64,000 bases of DNA from Actinomyces timonensis DSM 23838 (lineage in GTDB: Bacteria > Actinomycetota > Actinomycetes > Actinomycetales > Actinomycetaceae), in NCBI RefSeq assembly GCF_000295095.1, contig NZ_JH806632.1, forward strand, positions 1,175,696 to 1,239,695. Direction: 5' to 3'. Each line of letters starts with the position of its first letter. The stretch's first letter is position 1. A program made the translations under genes and the position numbers. The notes below the pieces were generated by a model that saw only the letters and a list, made by a program, of their open reading frames with translations, was not told where the DNA came from and did no database searches. Below, one piece after another: positions 9,886-17,564 of the stretch.

Positions 9886-10122
9886 ATGGCGAAGCCCCAG
9901 CTTCGTAAGCCGAAGAAGAAGGTCGGCCCCGTCAAGGCGATCAAGGTCGGTGTCATCGACTACAAGGACACCGCCACGCTGCGCAAGTTCATCTCCGACC
10001 GCGGCAAGATCCGCGCTCGTCGCGTCACCGGCGTCTCCGTCCAGGAGCAGCGCAAGATCGCCAAGGCCGTGAAGAACGCCCGCGAGATGGCCCTGCTGCC
10101 CTACACGAGCTCTGCTCGCTGA
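9886..10122 (+). CDS. rpsR: 30S ribosomal protein S18 (cysteine-free type)
   Basis: A 78-residue S18 with the signature [19 protein letters not shown] and the terminal [15 protein letters not shown]. It pairs with S6 in the 30S platform. The N-terminal CxxC zinc-binding pair seen in many actinobacterial S18 proteins is absent and there is no Cys in the protein, so this is the zinc-independent form. An AAGGAG site precedes the ATG. The gene is spaced 75 bases from ssb and 15 from rplI. Confidence 0.96.
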   Translation: MAKPQLRKPKKKVGPVKAIKVGVIDYKDTATLRKFISDRGKIRARRVTGVSVQEQRKIAKAVKNAREMALLPYTSSAR

Positions 10123-10137
10123 GAAGGAGGCACGGAT

Positions 10138-10593
10138 ATGACCACCAAGCTCATCCTCACCCACGACGTGGCCGACCTCGGCGCTGCCGGTGAGGTCGTC
10201 GACGTCAAGGACGGCTACGCCCGCAACTACCTGGTCCCGCGCAGGCTCGCGACGCCCTGGACCAAGGGCGCGCAGAAGCAGATCGACCAGATGGCCGAGG
10301 CCCGTCGTCGTCGCAGCATCGAGTCCCTCGAGCACGCCCAGACCGCCCGCGCCTGGCTGACCGAGAACGTCGTGACGATCACCGCGAAGGCCGGCGCCAA
10401 CGGCCGCCTCTTCGGCTCCGTCACCACCGCCGAGATCGCCGACGCCGTGAAGGAGGCCGGTGGCCCCGCCATCGACCGCCGCAAGATCACCGTCGTTCCC
10501 CCGATCAAGTCGACCGGCCGTCACAGCGCCTCCGTGCGCCTGCACGCCGACGTCGTCGCCCCGGTGGAGCTGTACGTCGTCGCCGCTCGCTGA
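10138..10593 (+). CDS. rplI: 50S ribosomal protein L9
   Basis: A 151-residue L9, normal length, with the N-terminal rRNA-binding domain (LTHDVADLGAAGEVVDVKDG, then YARNYLVPRRLA) and the long connecting helix leading to a C-terminal domain. L9 binds 23S rRNA at the L1 stalk base and helps frame maintenance. AGAAGGAGG precedes the ATG. It is the last gene of the ribosomal block and is followed 12 bases later by a strong terminator. Confidence 0.97.
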   Translation: MTTKLILTHDVADLGAAGEVVDVKDGYARNYLVPRRLATPWTKGAQKQIDQMAEARRRRSIESLEHAQTARAWLTENVVTITAKAGANGRLFGSVTTAEIADAVKEAGGPAIDRRKITVVPPIKSTGRHSASVRLHADVVAPVELYVVAAR

Positions 10594-10605
10594 GCACTCG
10601 CGCCT

Positions 10606-10639
10606 GAGGGCCCGTCCTGGACTGCCAGGGCGGGCCCTC
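10606..10639 (+). terminator. Rho-independent-type terminator after rplI
   Basis: GAGGGCCCGTCCTGG and CCAGGGCGGGCCCTC form a 15-bp stem with one G-T wobble and a 4-base ACTG loop. Only a weak T-containing tail follows, as is usual for high-GC actinobacteria. It ends the rpsF-ssb-rpsR-rplI unit. Confidence 0.75.
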
Positions 10640-10661
10640 ACGCGTTCCTTCGGGCCCGAAT

Positions 10662-10794
10662 GTGGCCAGGTTTGAGGATTGCTCGGGCCACTGGCGCCTC
10701 ATCGGAACCAACCTCGGCAGAGCCAGAGGCTCTGACCTGTGCACATGTATGACATGACATGGTGACAGAAAACGGAATCCTCAAACCTGGCCAC
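10662..10794 (+). repeat. 140-bp inverted-repeat element, copy 1
   Basis: Copy 1 of a dispersed element found four times in this window. Its ends are perfect 19-bp inverted repeats (GTGGCCAGGTTTGAGGATT at 10662-10680 and its complement at 10776-10794). Inside are a GCTCGGG box next to the left end, a central CTCTGACCT box and a run of A before the right end. It codes for nothing evident. It sits between the rplI terminator and the VOC gene. Confidence 0.8.
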
Positions 10795-10831
10795 TTCGCA
10801 GGGGACGGCGGAGGAATAGGCCGGCCTCGCC

Positions 10832-11191
10832 ATGGGTTGCCCGGGCATGGCTGACTCGAACATCGTGACCGTCCTCGCCCGCGCGTACGTCGACGACATC
10901 GACGCCGCCCTGCCCCTCTACCGGAGCCTGACCGGCGAGCAGGAGCACCGCTTCACCTATGGGCCGATGAGCCTGGCCCGCGTCGGCCAGTTCATCCTCG
11001 TCCAGGGCGCCGGTGACGACATCCGCGCGCACACCGCCACCATCGCGGTGCGCGACATGGCCAGCGCCATCGCCGCCATCGAGGAGCACGGGGGGAGCAT
11101 CCTCGAGGGCCCCGACGCCGGCCCGAATGGCGCGCGCGCCGTCGCCCGCCATGGCGACGGCACCATCGTGGAGTACATCGAGCTCGGCTGA
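10832..11191 (+). CDS. VOC (glyoxalase/bleomycin-resistance fold) protein
   Basis: A 119-residue protein (114 if the second ATG at 10847 is used). It begins ARAYVDDIDAALPLYRSL, and ends VARHGDGTIVEYIEL, giving the two beta-alpha-beta-beta-beta modules of the vicinal oxygen chelate superfamily. The closing Glu in IVEYIEL is at the usual metal-ligand position. Substrate unknown; such small VOC proteins range from lyases to binding proteins. It lies just downstream of repeat copy 1 and converges on the MATE gene with a 6-base gap. Confidence 0.7.
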   Translation: MGCPGMADSNIVTVLARAYVDDIDAALPLYRSLTGEQEHRFTYGPMSLARVGQFILVQGAGDDIRAHTATIAVRDMASAIAAIEEHGGSILEGPDAGPNGARAVARHGDGTIVEYIELG

Positions 11192-11197
11192 GCGCCC

Positions 11198-12664
11198 TCA
11201 GGCGAGCCAGGCGCGGGCTCGCGCGCCGGTGGTGGCCGCCCGCGCGCCCATGAAGACCCACGCGAAGGCGACCCAGAGCAGCAGCAGGCCATGGCCGCCA
11301 AAGGCCTGCGCGCCGTTGGCAGCGCCCAGGCGCCCGATCACGACCGCGAGCGGCGCGTAGGGCAGAAGCGTCAGCAGGCCCGCGCGCGCCAGGTAGCGCC
11401 CCTCGCCCGCGCCCATGAGGACCCCATCAAGCAGGTAGACGACGCCGGCCAACGGCATCGCCGAGGCGGTCACCAGCAGAACCGGTGCCGCGAGGCCCAC
11501 GACGCCCGCGTCGGTGGTGAACAGGCGCGGCAGCCACGGCGAGGCCGCCGCCATGGCGACGCCCAGCGCGACGCCCGTGAGCGCGCCCCATGCGACCGTC
11601 CGGCGCACGACGGCGGCCACGGAGAGAACCGGCGCGCTTCCGGCTCCCGATGGGGTGCCCGCCTCGTCCACGGAGCCCGCGGCATCGGCCTGCCCGAGGG
11701 CGGTCCCGATCAGTGCCTGCGCCGCCACAGCCAGCGCGTCGAGGGCGAAGGCCGCGAAAGTCCACAGGGAGTTGACCACCTGGTGCGCCGCCAGCGGCGC
11801 CTCGCCCAGGGCAGTCGCGGCCCAGACCGTCAGCAGAATCGCCGCCCTCAGCGACACGGTGCGCACGAGGAGTGGCACCCCCGCCCCCAGGGACGCGCCG
11901 ATCCCCGCGCGATGAGGGCGAAGCGGTACCCCCGCGTCCCGAGCGGCGCGCGCGATGGGGCGAGCCAGAGCCAGGGCCATCGCGGTCTGCGCGAGCGCCG
12001 TGCCCAGGCCGGAGCCGGCGATCCCCATTCCCACGCCGTAGAGCAGCACCGCGTTGAGGGTCGCGTTGAGCACCGCCCCGGCTGTGGCGACGACGAAGGG
12101 CGTCCTCGTGTCCAGGAGGCCGCGCAGCGTGCCCGTCGAGGCGAGGACCGCGAGCATCCCGGGCAGGCCCGGCGCGGAGGCGCGTAGATAGCTGGTGGCA
12201 GCATCGGCCACCGCCCCCTGGGCTCCCAGGGCGCCCACCAGCGACGGCGCGCTCGCCTCCAGGATGATGGCCGTGCCGACCCCGAGCAGGAGGGCGAGCC
12301 ATAGCCCGTCGATCCCCGCGCGCAGGCCCCCGGCGCGGTCGCCCGCCCCGAAGAGGCGCGCCGTTGTCGCTGTTGTCGCGTAGGCGAGGAAGACGAACAG
12401 GCCCACGAGGGTGGTCAGCACGGTGGATGCCAGGGAGAGGCCCGCCAGGGAGGTGGCGCCGAGGTGACCGACCATCGCGGAATCCACGAGCACGAGCAGC
12501 GGCTCGGCCACGAGGGCGCCGAGCGCGGGCACCGCCAGTCCCAGGATGGAGCGGTCGAGGCGACGGCGGTTCGCGGAGCCCCCCGAATCGGGGGCGGCTA
12601 TGGAGCCGTCCCGGTCTCGGCTCGTCGCGCCGAGCGGGTGGTGATCGCGCGCTGATCTGCTCAC
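11198..12664 (-). CDS. MATE family efflux transporter (DinF-like)
   Basis: A membrane protein of about 488 residues with twelve hydrophobic segments. The start of the domain, LAVPALGALVAEPLLVLVD, then SAMVGHLGATSLAGLSLAS, is the MATE signature around TM1-TM2. MATE proteins export drugs or metabolites using Na+ or H+ gradients. An in-frame ATG exists at 12703, but a GTG at 12664 is preceded by GGAGA at good spacing, so I prefer the shorter form. A non-conserved loop of about 25 residues rich in Ser/Ala/Gly divides the two halves. Monocistronic, converging on the VOC gene. Confidence 0.85.
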   Translation of the reverse strand: MSRSARDHHPLGATSRDRDGSIAAPDSGGSANRRRLDRSILGLAVPALGALVAEPLLVLVDSAMVGHLGATSLAGLSLASTVLTTLVGLFVFLAYATTATTARLFGAGDRAGGLRAGIDGLWLALLLGVGTAIILEASAPSLVGALGAQGAVADAATSYLRASAPGLPGMLAVLASTGTLRGLLDTRTPFVVATAGAVLNATLNAVLLYGVGMGIAGSGLGTALAQTAMALALARPIARAARDAGVPLRPHRAGIGASLGAGVPLLVRTVSLRAAILLTVWAATALGEAPLAAHQVVNSLWTFAAFALDALAVAAQALIGTALGQADAAGSVDEAGTPSGAGSAPVLSVAAVVRRTVAWGALTGVALGVAMAAASPWLPRLFTTDAGVVGLAAPVLLVTASAMPLAGVVYLLDGVLMGAGEGRYLARAGLLTLLPYAPLAVVIGRLGAANGAQAFGGHGLLLLWVAFAWVFMGARAATTGARARAWLA

Positions 12665-12785
12665 ATCGTCTCCGGGGTCGTGGGGGGCGGCCCAGTCTCC
12701 CACGGCGGCTCATGGCGGCGTGGGGGCATCTCGCGCTCGCCTCAACCCACAGCCGAGTGGTCCAGACCTGAAGGCGAGGATGAGG

Positions 12786-12982
12786 TTATTCCACAGGAAA
12801 ACGAGGTTATCCACAGATTCTGTACGGATTTTGTCGCATCGTCCTGTGGGTGTCTGAGCATGGGCTCCGCGCGGAGATCACGCTGGTATGTCAACGATCG
12901 TCGAAAACATGCAGGTCGTCACCTCAACTTTATCCACAGGCTGTGCGGCGCGTCGCCCCCAGGTTATCCACCGCTTTCCACA
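12786..12982. promoter_or_regulatory. Cluster of DnaA-box-like sites upstream of dnaB
   Basis: The 425 bases between the MATE gene and dnaB are clearly less GC-rich than their surroundings. They contain two exact TTATCCACA boxes (12807-12815 and 12930-12938), a one-mismatch TTATCCACC (12964-12972), a TTATTCCACA variant with one extra T (12786-12795) and CTTTCCACA (12974-12982). All read in the same direction, toward dnaB. This is a dense set for one intergenic region and suggests DnaA binding, either to control dnaB or as an auxiliary DnaA-titration site. Confidence 0.55.
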
Positions 12983-13090
12983 GGTGTCGGTGGTCTGCCC
13001 ACAACATCCCCCCAGGGCGCGTTTGCCGCGCCCGGAGGTGGGGGCTAATGTCGCGCGCGCGCCTCCTGGCGCCGGAGAGGAAGGGGAGCC

Positions 13091-14557
13091 ATGACCGACG
13101 TCATCGACCGCACCGCTGTGAGCGCTCCTCACGAGTCCGGCGCGCTGGGGCGGGGCGGCCAGGGCGCGTCCGGCCCATCGGCGGCGGCCCGCTTCGATGG
13201 CGTCTTCGACCGTGTCCCCCCGCACGACGACGAGGCCGAGATGGCCACGCTCGGCGGCATGCTGCTGAGCAAGGAGGCGATCACCGACGTCCTGGAGATC
13301 CTGCGCGGCAACGAGTTCTACCAGCCCGCCCACGAGTCGATCTTCGACGTCATCGTCGACGCCTACAACCGCTCCATGCCGGCCGACCCGATCGTCGTCG
13401 CCGACGAGCTCGCCAAGCGCGGCGAGCTCGACCTCATCGGCGGCGCCCCCTACCTCGCCTCCCTCATGGCGAGCGTGCCCACGGCCGCCAACGCCGCCTA
13501 CTACGCCCGCATCGTCCGCGAGAAGTCCCTCATGCGCGGCCTCGTCCAGGCCGGCACCCGCATCACCCAGCTCGGCTACTCCCAGGACGCTGGGGACATC
13601 GCCGAGCTCGTCACCCTGGCCGAGGCCGAGGTCTACTCCGTCGCCCACTCCGAGGGGGAGAAGGAGGACTACATCGCGATCTCCGAGCTCCTGGGCGAGG
13701 CCAACCTCGAGATCGAGGCCGGGCAGAGCCGCGAGCAGGGGGCCATGACGGGTGTGCCCACGGGCTTCGTCGACCTCGATGAGCTCACCGGAGGCCTCCA
13801 CCCGGGCCAGATGGTCATCATCGCCGCCCGGCCCGCCATGGGCAAGTCCACGCTCGCGGTCGACTTCTGCCGCTCGGCGTCCATCCACCACGGCATCCCC
13901 TCGTGCTACTTCTCCCTGGAGATGGGGCGCATGGAGCTCATGATGCGCATCCTGGCCGCCGAGTCCGGGGTCTCCATGAACAAGCTGCGCGGCTCCAACC
14001 AGATGGATGAGCGCGACTGGCAGGACGTGGCGCTGGCCTACAACCCGGTGTCCAACGCCCAGCTGTACATCGATGACTCCCCGAACCTGACGATGCCGGA
14101 GATCCGCTCCAAGGCGCTGCGCCTCAAGCAGCAGAACGACCTCGGCCTCCTCGTCATCGACTACCTCCAGCTCATGAGCTCGGGCAAGCGCGTGGAGTCC
14201 CGCCAGCAGGAGGTCAGCGAGTTCTCCCGCTCCCTCAAGCTGCTGGCCAAGGAGCTGGAGATCCCGGTGATCGCCGTCGCCCAGCTCAACCGCGGCCCCG
14301 AGCAGCGCACCGGCAACAAGCCCCAGATGTCCGACCTGCGCGAGTCCGGCTCGCTGGAGCAGGACGCGGACATCATCATGCTCCTGCACCGCCCCGAGTA
14401 CTACGCGATGGAGGAGCGCCCCGGCGAGGCCGACATCATCGTCGCCAAGCACCGCAACGGCCAGACCAAGACGATCCCCGTGGCCTTCCAGGGCCACCTC
14501 TCCCGCTTCTCCAACATGGCGCGCGACATCACCGCCGAGCCCGACTACGAGGGCTGA
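13091..14557 (+). CDS. dnaB: Replicative DNA helicase DnaB
   Basis: A 488-residue hexameric 5'-3' helicase that unwinds DNA ahead of the replisome. Residues 40-150 are the N-terminal DnaG-interacting domain (HDDEAEMATLGGMLLSK). The RecA-like domain has Walker A ARPAMGKST, Walker B LLVIDYLQLM and the DLRESGSLEQDADII segment. Length is normal and no intein interrupts it, unlike several actinobacterial dnaB genes. GGAAGGGGAGCC precedes the ATG. The N-terminal 35 residues are a non-conserved extension. It stands alone after the DnaA-box-rich region and ends in a very strong hairpin shared with the convergent kinase gene. Confidence 0.97.
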   Translation: MTDVIDRTAVSAPHESGALGRGGQGASGPSAAARFDGVFDRVPPHDDEAEMATLGGMLLSKEAITDVLEILRGNEFYQPAHESIFDVIVDAYNRSMPADPIVVADELAKRGELDLIGGAPYLASLMASVPTAANAAYYARIVREKSLMRGLVQAGTRITQLGYSQDAGDIAELVTLAEAEVYSVAHSEGEKEDYIAISELLGEANLEIEAGQSREQGAMTGVPTGFVDLDELTGGLHPGQMVIIAARPAMGKSTLAVDFCRSASIHHGIPSCYFSLEMGRMELMMRILAAESGVSMNKLRGSNQMDERDWQDVALAYNPVSNAQLYIDDSPNLTMPEIRSKALRLKQQNDLGLLVIDYLQLMSSGKRVESRQQEVSEFSRSLKLLAKELEIPVIAVAQLNRGPEQRTGNKPQMSDLRESGSLEQDADIIMLLHRPEYYAMEERPGEADIIVAKHRNGQTKTIPVAFQGHLSRFSNMARDITAEPDYEG

Positions 14558-14595
14558 GCGGCTCCCGACGGCGGACCCGCCGTCGGGAGCCGCTC
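14556..14595. terminator. Bidirectional hairpin between dnaB and ROK kinase
   Basis: An 18-19 bp perfect stem (from GAGCGGCTCCCGACGGCG, 14556 onward, to its complement ending at 14595) with a 2-4 base loop. It overlaps the dnaB stop codon and ends 5 bases before the stop of the opposing gene, so it probably terminates both. Confidence 0.8.
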
Positions 14596-14600
14596 GGGGC

Positions 14601-15608
14601 TCAGCCCTGGCGGGCGAGGTCGGCCGCTCCCACGAGGCCGGCCTCCTGGCCGCCGGCGGCGAGCACCAGCGGGATCGGCGGGCGGTTGACGCCGGCGGTG
14701 AGGCTGGCCTCGAAGGCCTTCCGCGTGGGCTCCAGGAGGATGTCGCCCGCCTCAGCCAGGCCGCCGGCGATGACGATGATCTCCGGGTCGAGCACCGCGC
14801 ACAGGTCCGCCAGGCCCACTCCCAGCCAGTGGGTGAGCTGGGCGTAGCACTCCAGGGCGCAGGGATCGCCCTCGCGGGCCGCCGCGGTGACGGCCTTGCC
14901 GGAGATGTTGTTGGCGTCCCCGCCCGAGAGCTCGATGATGCGCGCGGCGTAGGCGGGGCGGAAGCGCGCCTGCTCCCAGCCGTTGACGCCCAGGGCCGTG
15001 CCCGCGGCGTAGCGCTCGAGGCAGCCGTTGAGGCCGCAGCCGCAGGGGCGCCCATCCGGCACGACGTTGATATGCCCGATCTCGGCGGCGAAGCCCCGCG
15101 CGCCGCGCAGCAGCCTGCCGTCCACGACGACCGCTCCGCCCACTCCGGTCCCGATGGCCACGACCAGCGCGTTGCGCTTGCCCTGGGCGGCGCCGAAGCG
15201 CACCTCCGCCCAGCCGAAGGCGTTCGCGTCGTTCTCGACGACAACGGGCATGCCCACGCGCTCGGAGATGGCGTCGCCCAGGCGCAGCCCCGTCCAGTCG
15301 AGGTTCGTGCCATGGGCGATCGTGTTGCGGTCCTCTGCGATGAAGCCGGCCGCGCCGATGCCGACCGTCGCGCAGGCCGGGAAATCGTTCTTGAGCTCGC
15401 GGACCACCTCGACGATCGTGTCGATGATCGCCTGGCGCTCCTTGGCGGGGGAATCGCGGCGGATCGTGGCGAGCACCTCGCCGTCGACGGCGACCACGCC
15501 GCCCGCGATCTTCGTGCCGCCCACGTCCACGCCAATGCTCAGCGCGCCGCGTGAATCCTGCGCCGTCCCGCTGTCCGTCCGGGTGCTCGCCTCGGTCTGA
15601 TCCGCCAT
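14601..15608 (-). CDS. ROK family glucokinase
   Basis: A 335-residue sugar kinase. After a 20-residue non-conserved N-terminus come the phosphate-1 motif SIGVDVGGTKIAGGVV, the VVENDANAFGWAE substrate segment, the phosphate-2 motif AIGTGVGGAVV and the ROK zinc motif GHINVVPDGRPCGCGLNGC with Cys ligands. It should phosphorylate glucose with ATP (or polyphosphate in some actinobacteria) in the cytoplasm. No helix-turn-helix precedes the kinase domain, so this is an enzyme and not a ROK repressor. Monocistronic. Confidence 0.9.
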   Translation of the reverse strand: MADQTEASTRTDSGTAQDSRGALSIGVDVGGTKIAGGVVAVDGEVLATIRRDSPAKERQAIIDTIVEVVRELKNDFPACATVGIGAAGFIAEDRNTIAHGTNLDWTGLRLGDAISERVGMPVVVENDANAFGWAEVRFGAAQGKRNALVVAIGTGVGGAVVVDGRLLRGARGFAAEIGHINVVPDGRPCGCGLNGCLERYAAGTALGVNGWEQARFRPAYAARIIELSGGDANNISGKAVTAAAREGDPCALECYAQLTHWLGVGLADLCAVLDPEIIVIAGGLAEAGDILLEPTRKAFEASLTAGVNRPPIPLVLAAGGQEAGLVGAADLARQG

Positions 15609-15751
15609 GTGTGCTCCTTCGCCATGCCTCGGGTGATGCGGTGCCGGGTGGGCGCGCGCCCGTCGATGGGCGCGATGCCGAGGCCCGCCTATTGTGACAG
15701 GCGTCGCAGGTTCTCCGCGACCGAACGCCAGGACCCTGTGGGCGGCGGGGG

Positions 15752-16567
15752 CTACTTCGCGGCCTGCTCGGCGATGGTGGCGCGCACCGTGTCCGCGGGG
15801 GCGAAGCCGCTGATGTACGTGTCGTTGATCATGAGGAAGGGCGTGCCGGTCACCCCGATCTTCTGGGCGTGCTCCTTCGCCTGGGCGACCGCCTGGACGG
15901 TGGCGTCAGCGCTCATGTCTGCCTTGAACTTCTCGATGTCCGGCACCCCGGCGCTCTGGGCGAAGGCCACGAGGCTGTCCTGTGTGTACTCGGGGTGGTC
16001 GGTCGGATCGGCGGCCGCGTAGACGGCGTCGTGGAACTCCCAGAAGCGGCCCTGGTTCGCCGCGGCGATGCCGGCCTGGGCGGCCAGTGGAGAGGAGGGG
16101 GTGATCTGCGCGAGGTCGCGCCACTCGATCCGCAGAGTGCCGTTCTCGATGAGGTCGTTGAGACCCGGCTCGGTCTCCTGGGCGAACTTCGTGCAGTACG
16201 GGCAGCCGAAGTCGGAGAAGATCGTCAGGACCACCGGCGCGTCCGCGGCGCCCTTGGCCTGGCCGTCATTGGGGTCGCGCTTGGGCTCGTCGCGCAGGAT
16301 CTGCAACTGCTCGGGGCTGAGCGAGGGTGCCGGGGGCGCAGGCGCCGTCGTGGCGGCCGGGGGCGCCGTCGTCGTGGGGGCGGCCGACGATCCGCCAGTG
16401 CTCCGCTTCACCAGGATCCCAGCGATTGTGGCCAGGAGGAGCGCGATGATGATGAGCAGCACGATGACCATGGCCTGGTTGTTCTTGCGCGCCGGCGGCG
16501 CCCCGTCCGGGACGGCGGGACGGATCGGCTCGGTGGGCGCGGCGGCGGGCTCCTGCGAGAAGGTCAT
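15752..16567 (-). CDS. Membrane-anchored DsbA-like thiol oxidoreductase
   Basis: A 271-residue protein with a cytoplasmic Pro/Ala-rich N-terminus, one membrane anchor (about 35-52, MVIVLLIIIALLLATIAG), a 30-residue Ala/Pro/Thr linker and a DsbA-type thioredoxin domain. The active site is FGCPYC near residue 127, and the cis-Pro loop is GVTGTPFLMIND. Such proteins oxidise thiols of exported proteins outside the membrane and matter for pilus and toxin folding in Actinomyces; that role here is inferred. The 143-base gap to the glucokinase gene shows no gene. Confidence 0.88.
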   Translation of the reverse strand: MTFSQEPAAAPTEPIRPAVPDGAPPARKNNQAMVIVLLIIIALLLATIAGILVKRSTGGSSAAPTTTAPPAATTAPAPPAPSLSPEQLQILRDEPKRDPNDGQAKGAADAPVVLTIFSDFGCPYCTKFAQETEPGLNDLIENGTLRIEWRDLAQITPSSPLAAQAGIAAANQGRFWEFHDAVYAAADPTDHPEYTQDSLVAFAQSAGVPDIEKFKADMSADATVQAVAQAKEHAQKIGVTGTPFLMINDTYISGFAPADTVRATIAEQAAK

Positions 16568-16640
16568 ACCCGCAGTCTGGCAGACAACGCGAGACCGGGG
16601 CCGCTTGTCCGGCCCATCGCGACGGATCCGGGACGCTCCT

Positions 16641-17087
16641 TCAGTGGGCGAGCCAGGCGCCCAGGGCCATCCCCATCGCTCCCGAGGCCAGGCAGGCGGC
16701 CATCATGCCCAGGCCGTGGGCGGCGGCCGCCCGCCAGCGCCCGAGCGAGGCGAGCCGCGCGCCCTCCACACTGGCCGTCGAGAAGGTCGAGTAGCCGCCC
16801 ATGAGGCCTGTGCCGAGGACGCGGGCCAGGTGCGCGGCGCCCGCCGTCGCCTCCGCCTGCGCCCAGCCGGTGAGAAGGCCGAGGAGGAGGCAGGCCGTGA
16901 CGTTGACGACGATCGTCCCCACGGGCACGGGCACGGGCACGGGCGGGGACGCGGGCGTCGACGATCCTGACGGTCTCGAGCCGCCCCGGGTCGCTGCCAC
17001 TGTCACGCGGCCGTCGACGAGGTAGCGGCCGATCGCCCCCGCGCCTCCCGCCAGGGCCATGAGGGGCCATACCCACGCCCCGCTCAT
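16641..17087 (-). CDS. crcB: Fluoride channel CrcB/FluC, subunit 1
   Basis: A 148-residue, four-helix membrane protein with the Fluc signatures GAIGRYLVD, GTIVVNVTACLLLG and GGYSTFST (the Phe and Thr/Ser line the fluoride pore). A Pro/Val-rich stretch (VPVPVPV) near residue 50 is unusual. Its start overlaps the stop of the second crcB gene by four bases (ATGA), so the two are translated together and could form the heterodimeric type of channel that exports fluoride. Confidence 0.9.
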   Translation of the reverse strand: MSGAWVWPLMALAGGAGAIGRYLVDGRVTVAATRGGSRPSGSSTPASPPVPVPVPVGTIVVNVTACLLLGLLTGWAQAEATAGAAHLARVLGTGLMGGYSTFSTASVEGARLASLGRWRAAAAHGLGMMAACLASGAMGMALGAWLAH

Positions 17088-17563
17088 GCTGGCCCCGAGC
17101 CTGTCGTGCCAGCCCGGGCGCCGTCGGCCCGATGAGTGCGATGGGTGCGATGCCGTCCCTCGAGGAGCCCCGACAGCCTCAGCCCGAGGCCCGCCAGCGC
17201 CAGGCCCGCGATAAGCGAGCCCAGGAGGTAGAAGGCCCCGAGGAGCGCGCGCCCCTGGCCGATGAGGCGCAGCGTCTCGCTGATGAGCGTCGAATATGTG
17301 GTGAGTGCCCCCATGAGTCCGGTGCCCACCCCCAGGCGGACGAGCCGGTACCTGCCCGCCTGGCGCCCGGGCACCGCGAACCAGCCGAGGATGAGGCCCA
17401 GGAGGAGGGCGCCGGTGAGGTTCGCCGTCGCCGTGGCCCAGGGGATCCCCGACGGCGAGGCGCCGATGAGCTCGGCCAGGCCCGCCCGCAGCGAGGTGCC
17501 GATGACCCCGCCCAGGCCCACCACCGTCAGGGCGGGCCAGTCGGGGGTGGAGGAGGCGCGCAT
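17084..17563 (-). CDS. crcB: Fluoride channel CrcB/FluC, subunit 2
   Basis: A 159-residue paralogue of the neighbouring crcB, with GGVIGTSLRAGLAE, WATATANLTGALLLG and MGALTTYSTLISE. In the last motif the usual Phe of the pore (S/T-F-S-T) is Tyr, which differs from its partner and fits division of labour in a heterodimer. The ATG at 17563 lies one base from the stop of the DUF2079 gene. The C-terminal 25 residues are His/Arg/Thr-rich and not part of the fold. Confidence 0.88.
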   Translation of the reverse strand: MRASSTPDWPALTVVGLGGVIGTSLRAGLAELIGASPSGIPWATATANLTGALLLGLILGWFAVPGRQAGRYRLVRLGVGTGLMGALTTYSTLISETLRLIGQGRALLGAFYLLGSLIAGLALAGLGLRLSGLLEGRHRTHRTHRADGARAGTTGSGPA

Positions 17564-17564
17564 G

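Noticed and set aside
12786-12982. Chromosomal origin oriC
   Set aside because: DnaA-box-like sites are present but dnaA, dnaN, gyrB, rpmH and parAB are not nearby, and oriC in this phylum lies next to dnaA-dnaN. I keep it as a DnaA-binding region only.
13091-14557. Intein in DnaB
   Set aside because: The helicase has normal length and continuous motifs, so no intein is present.
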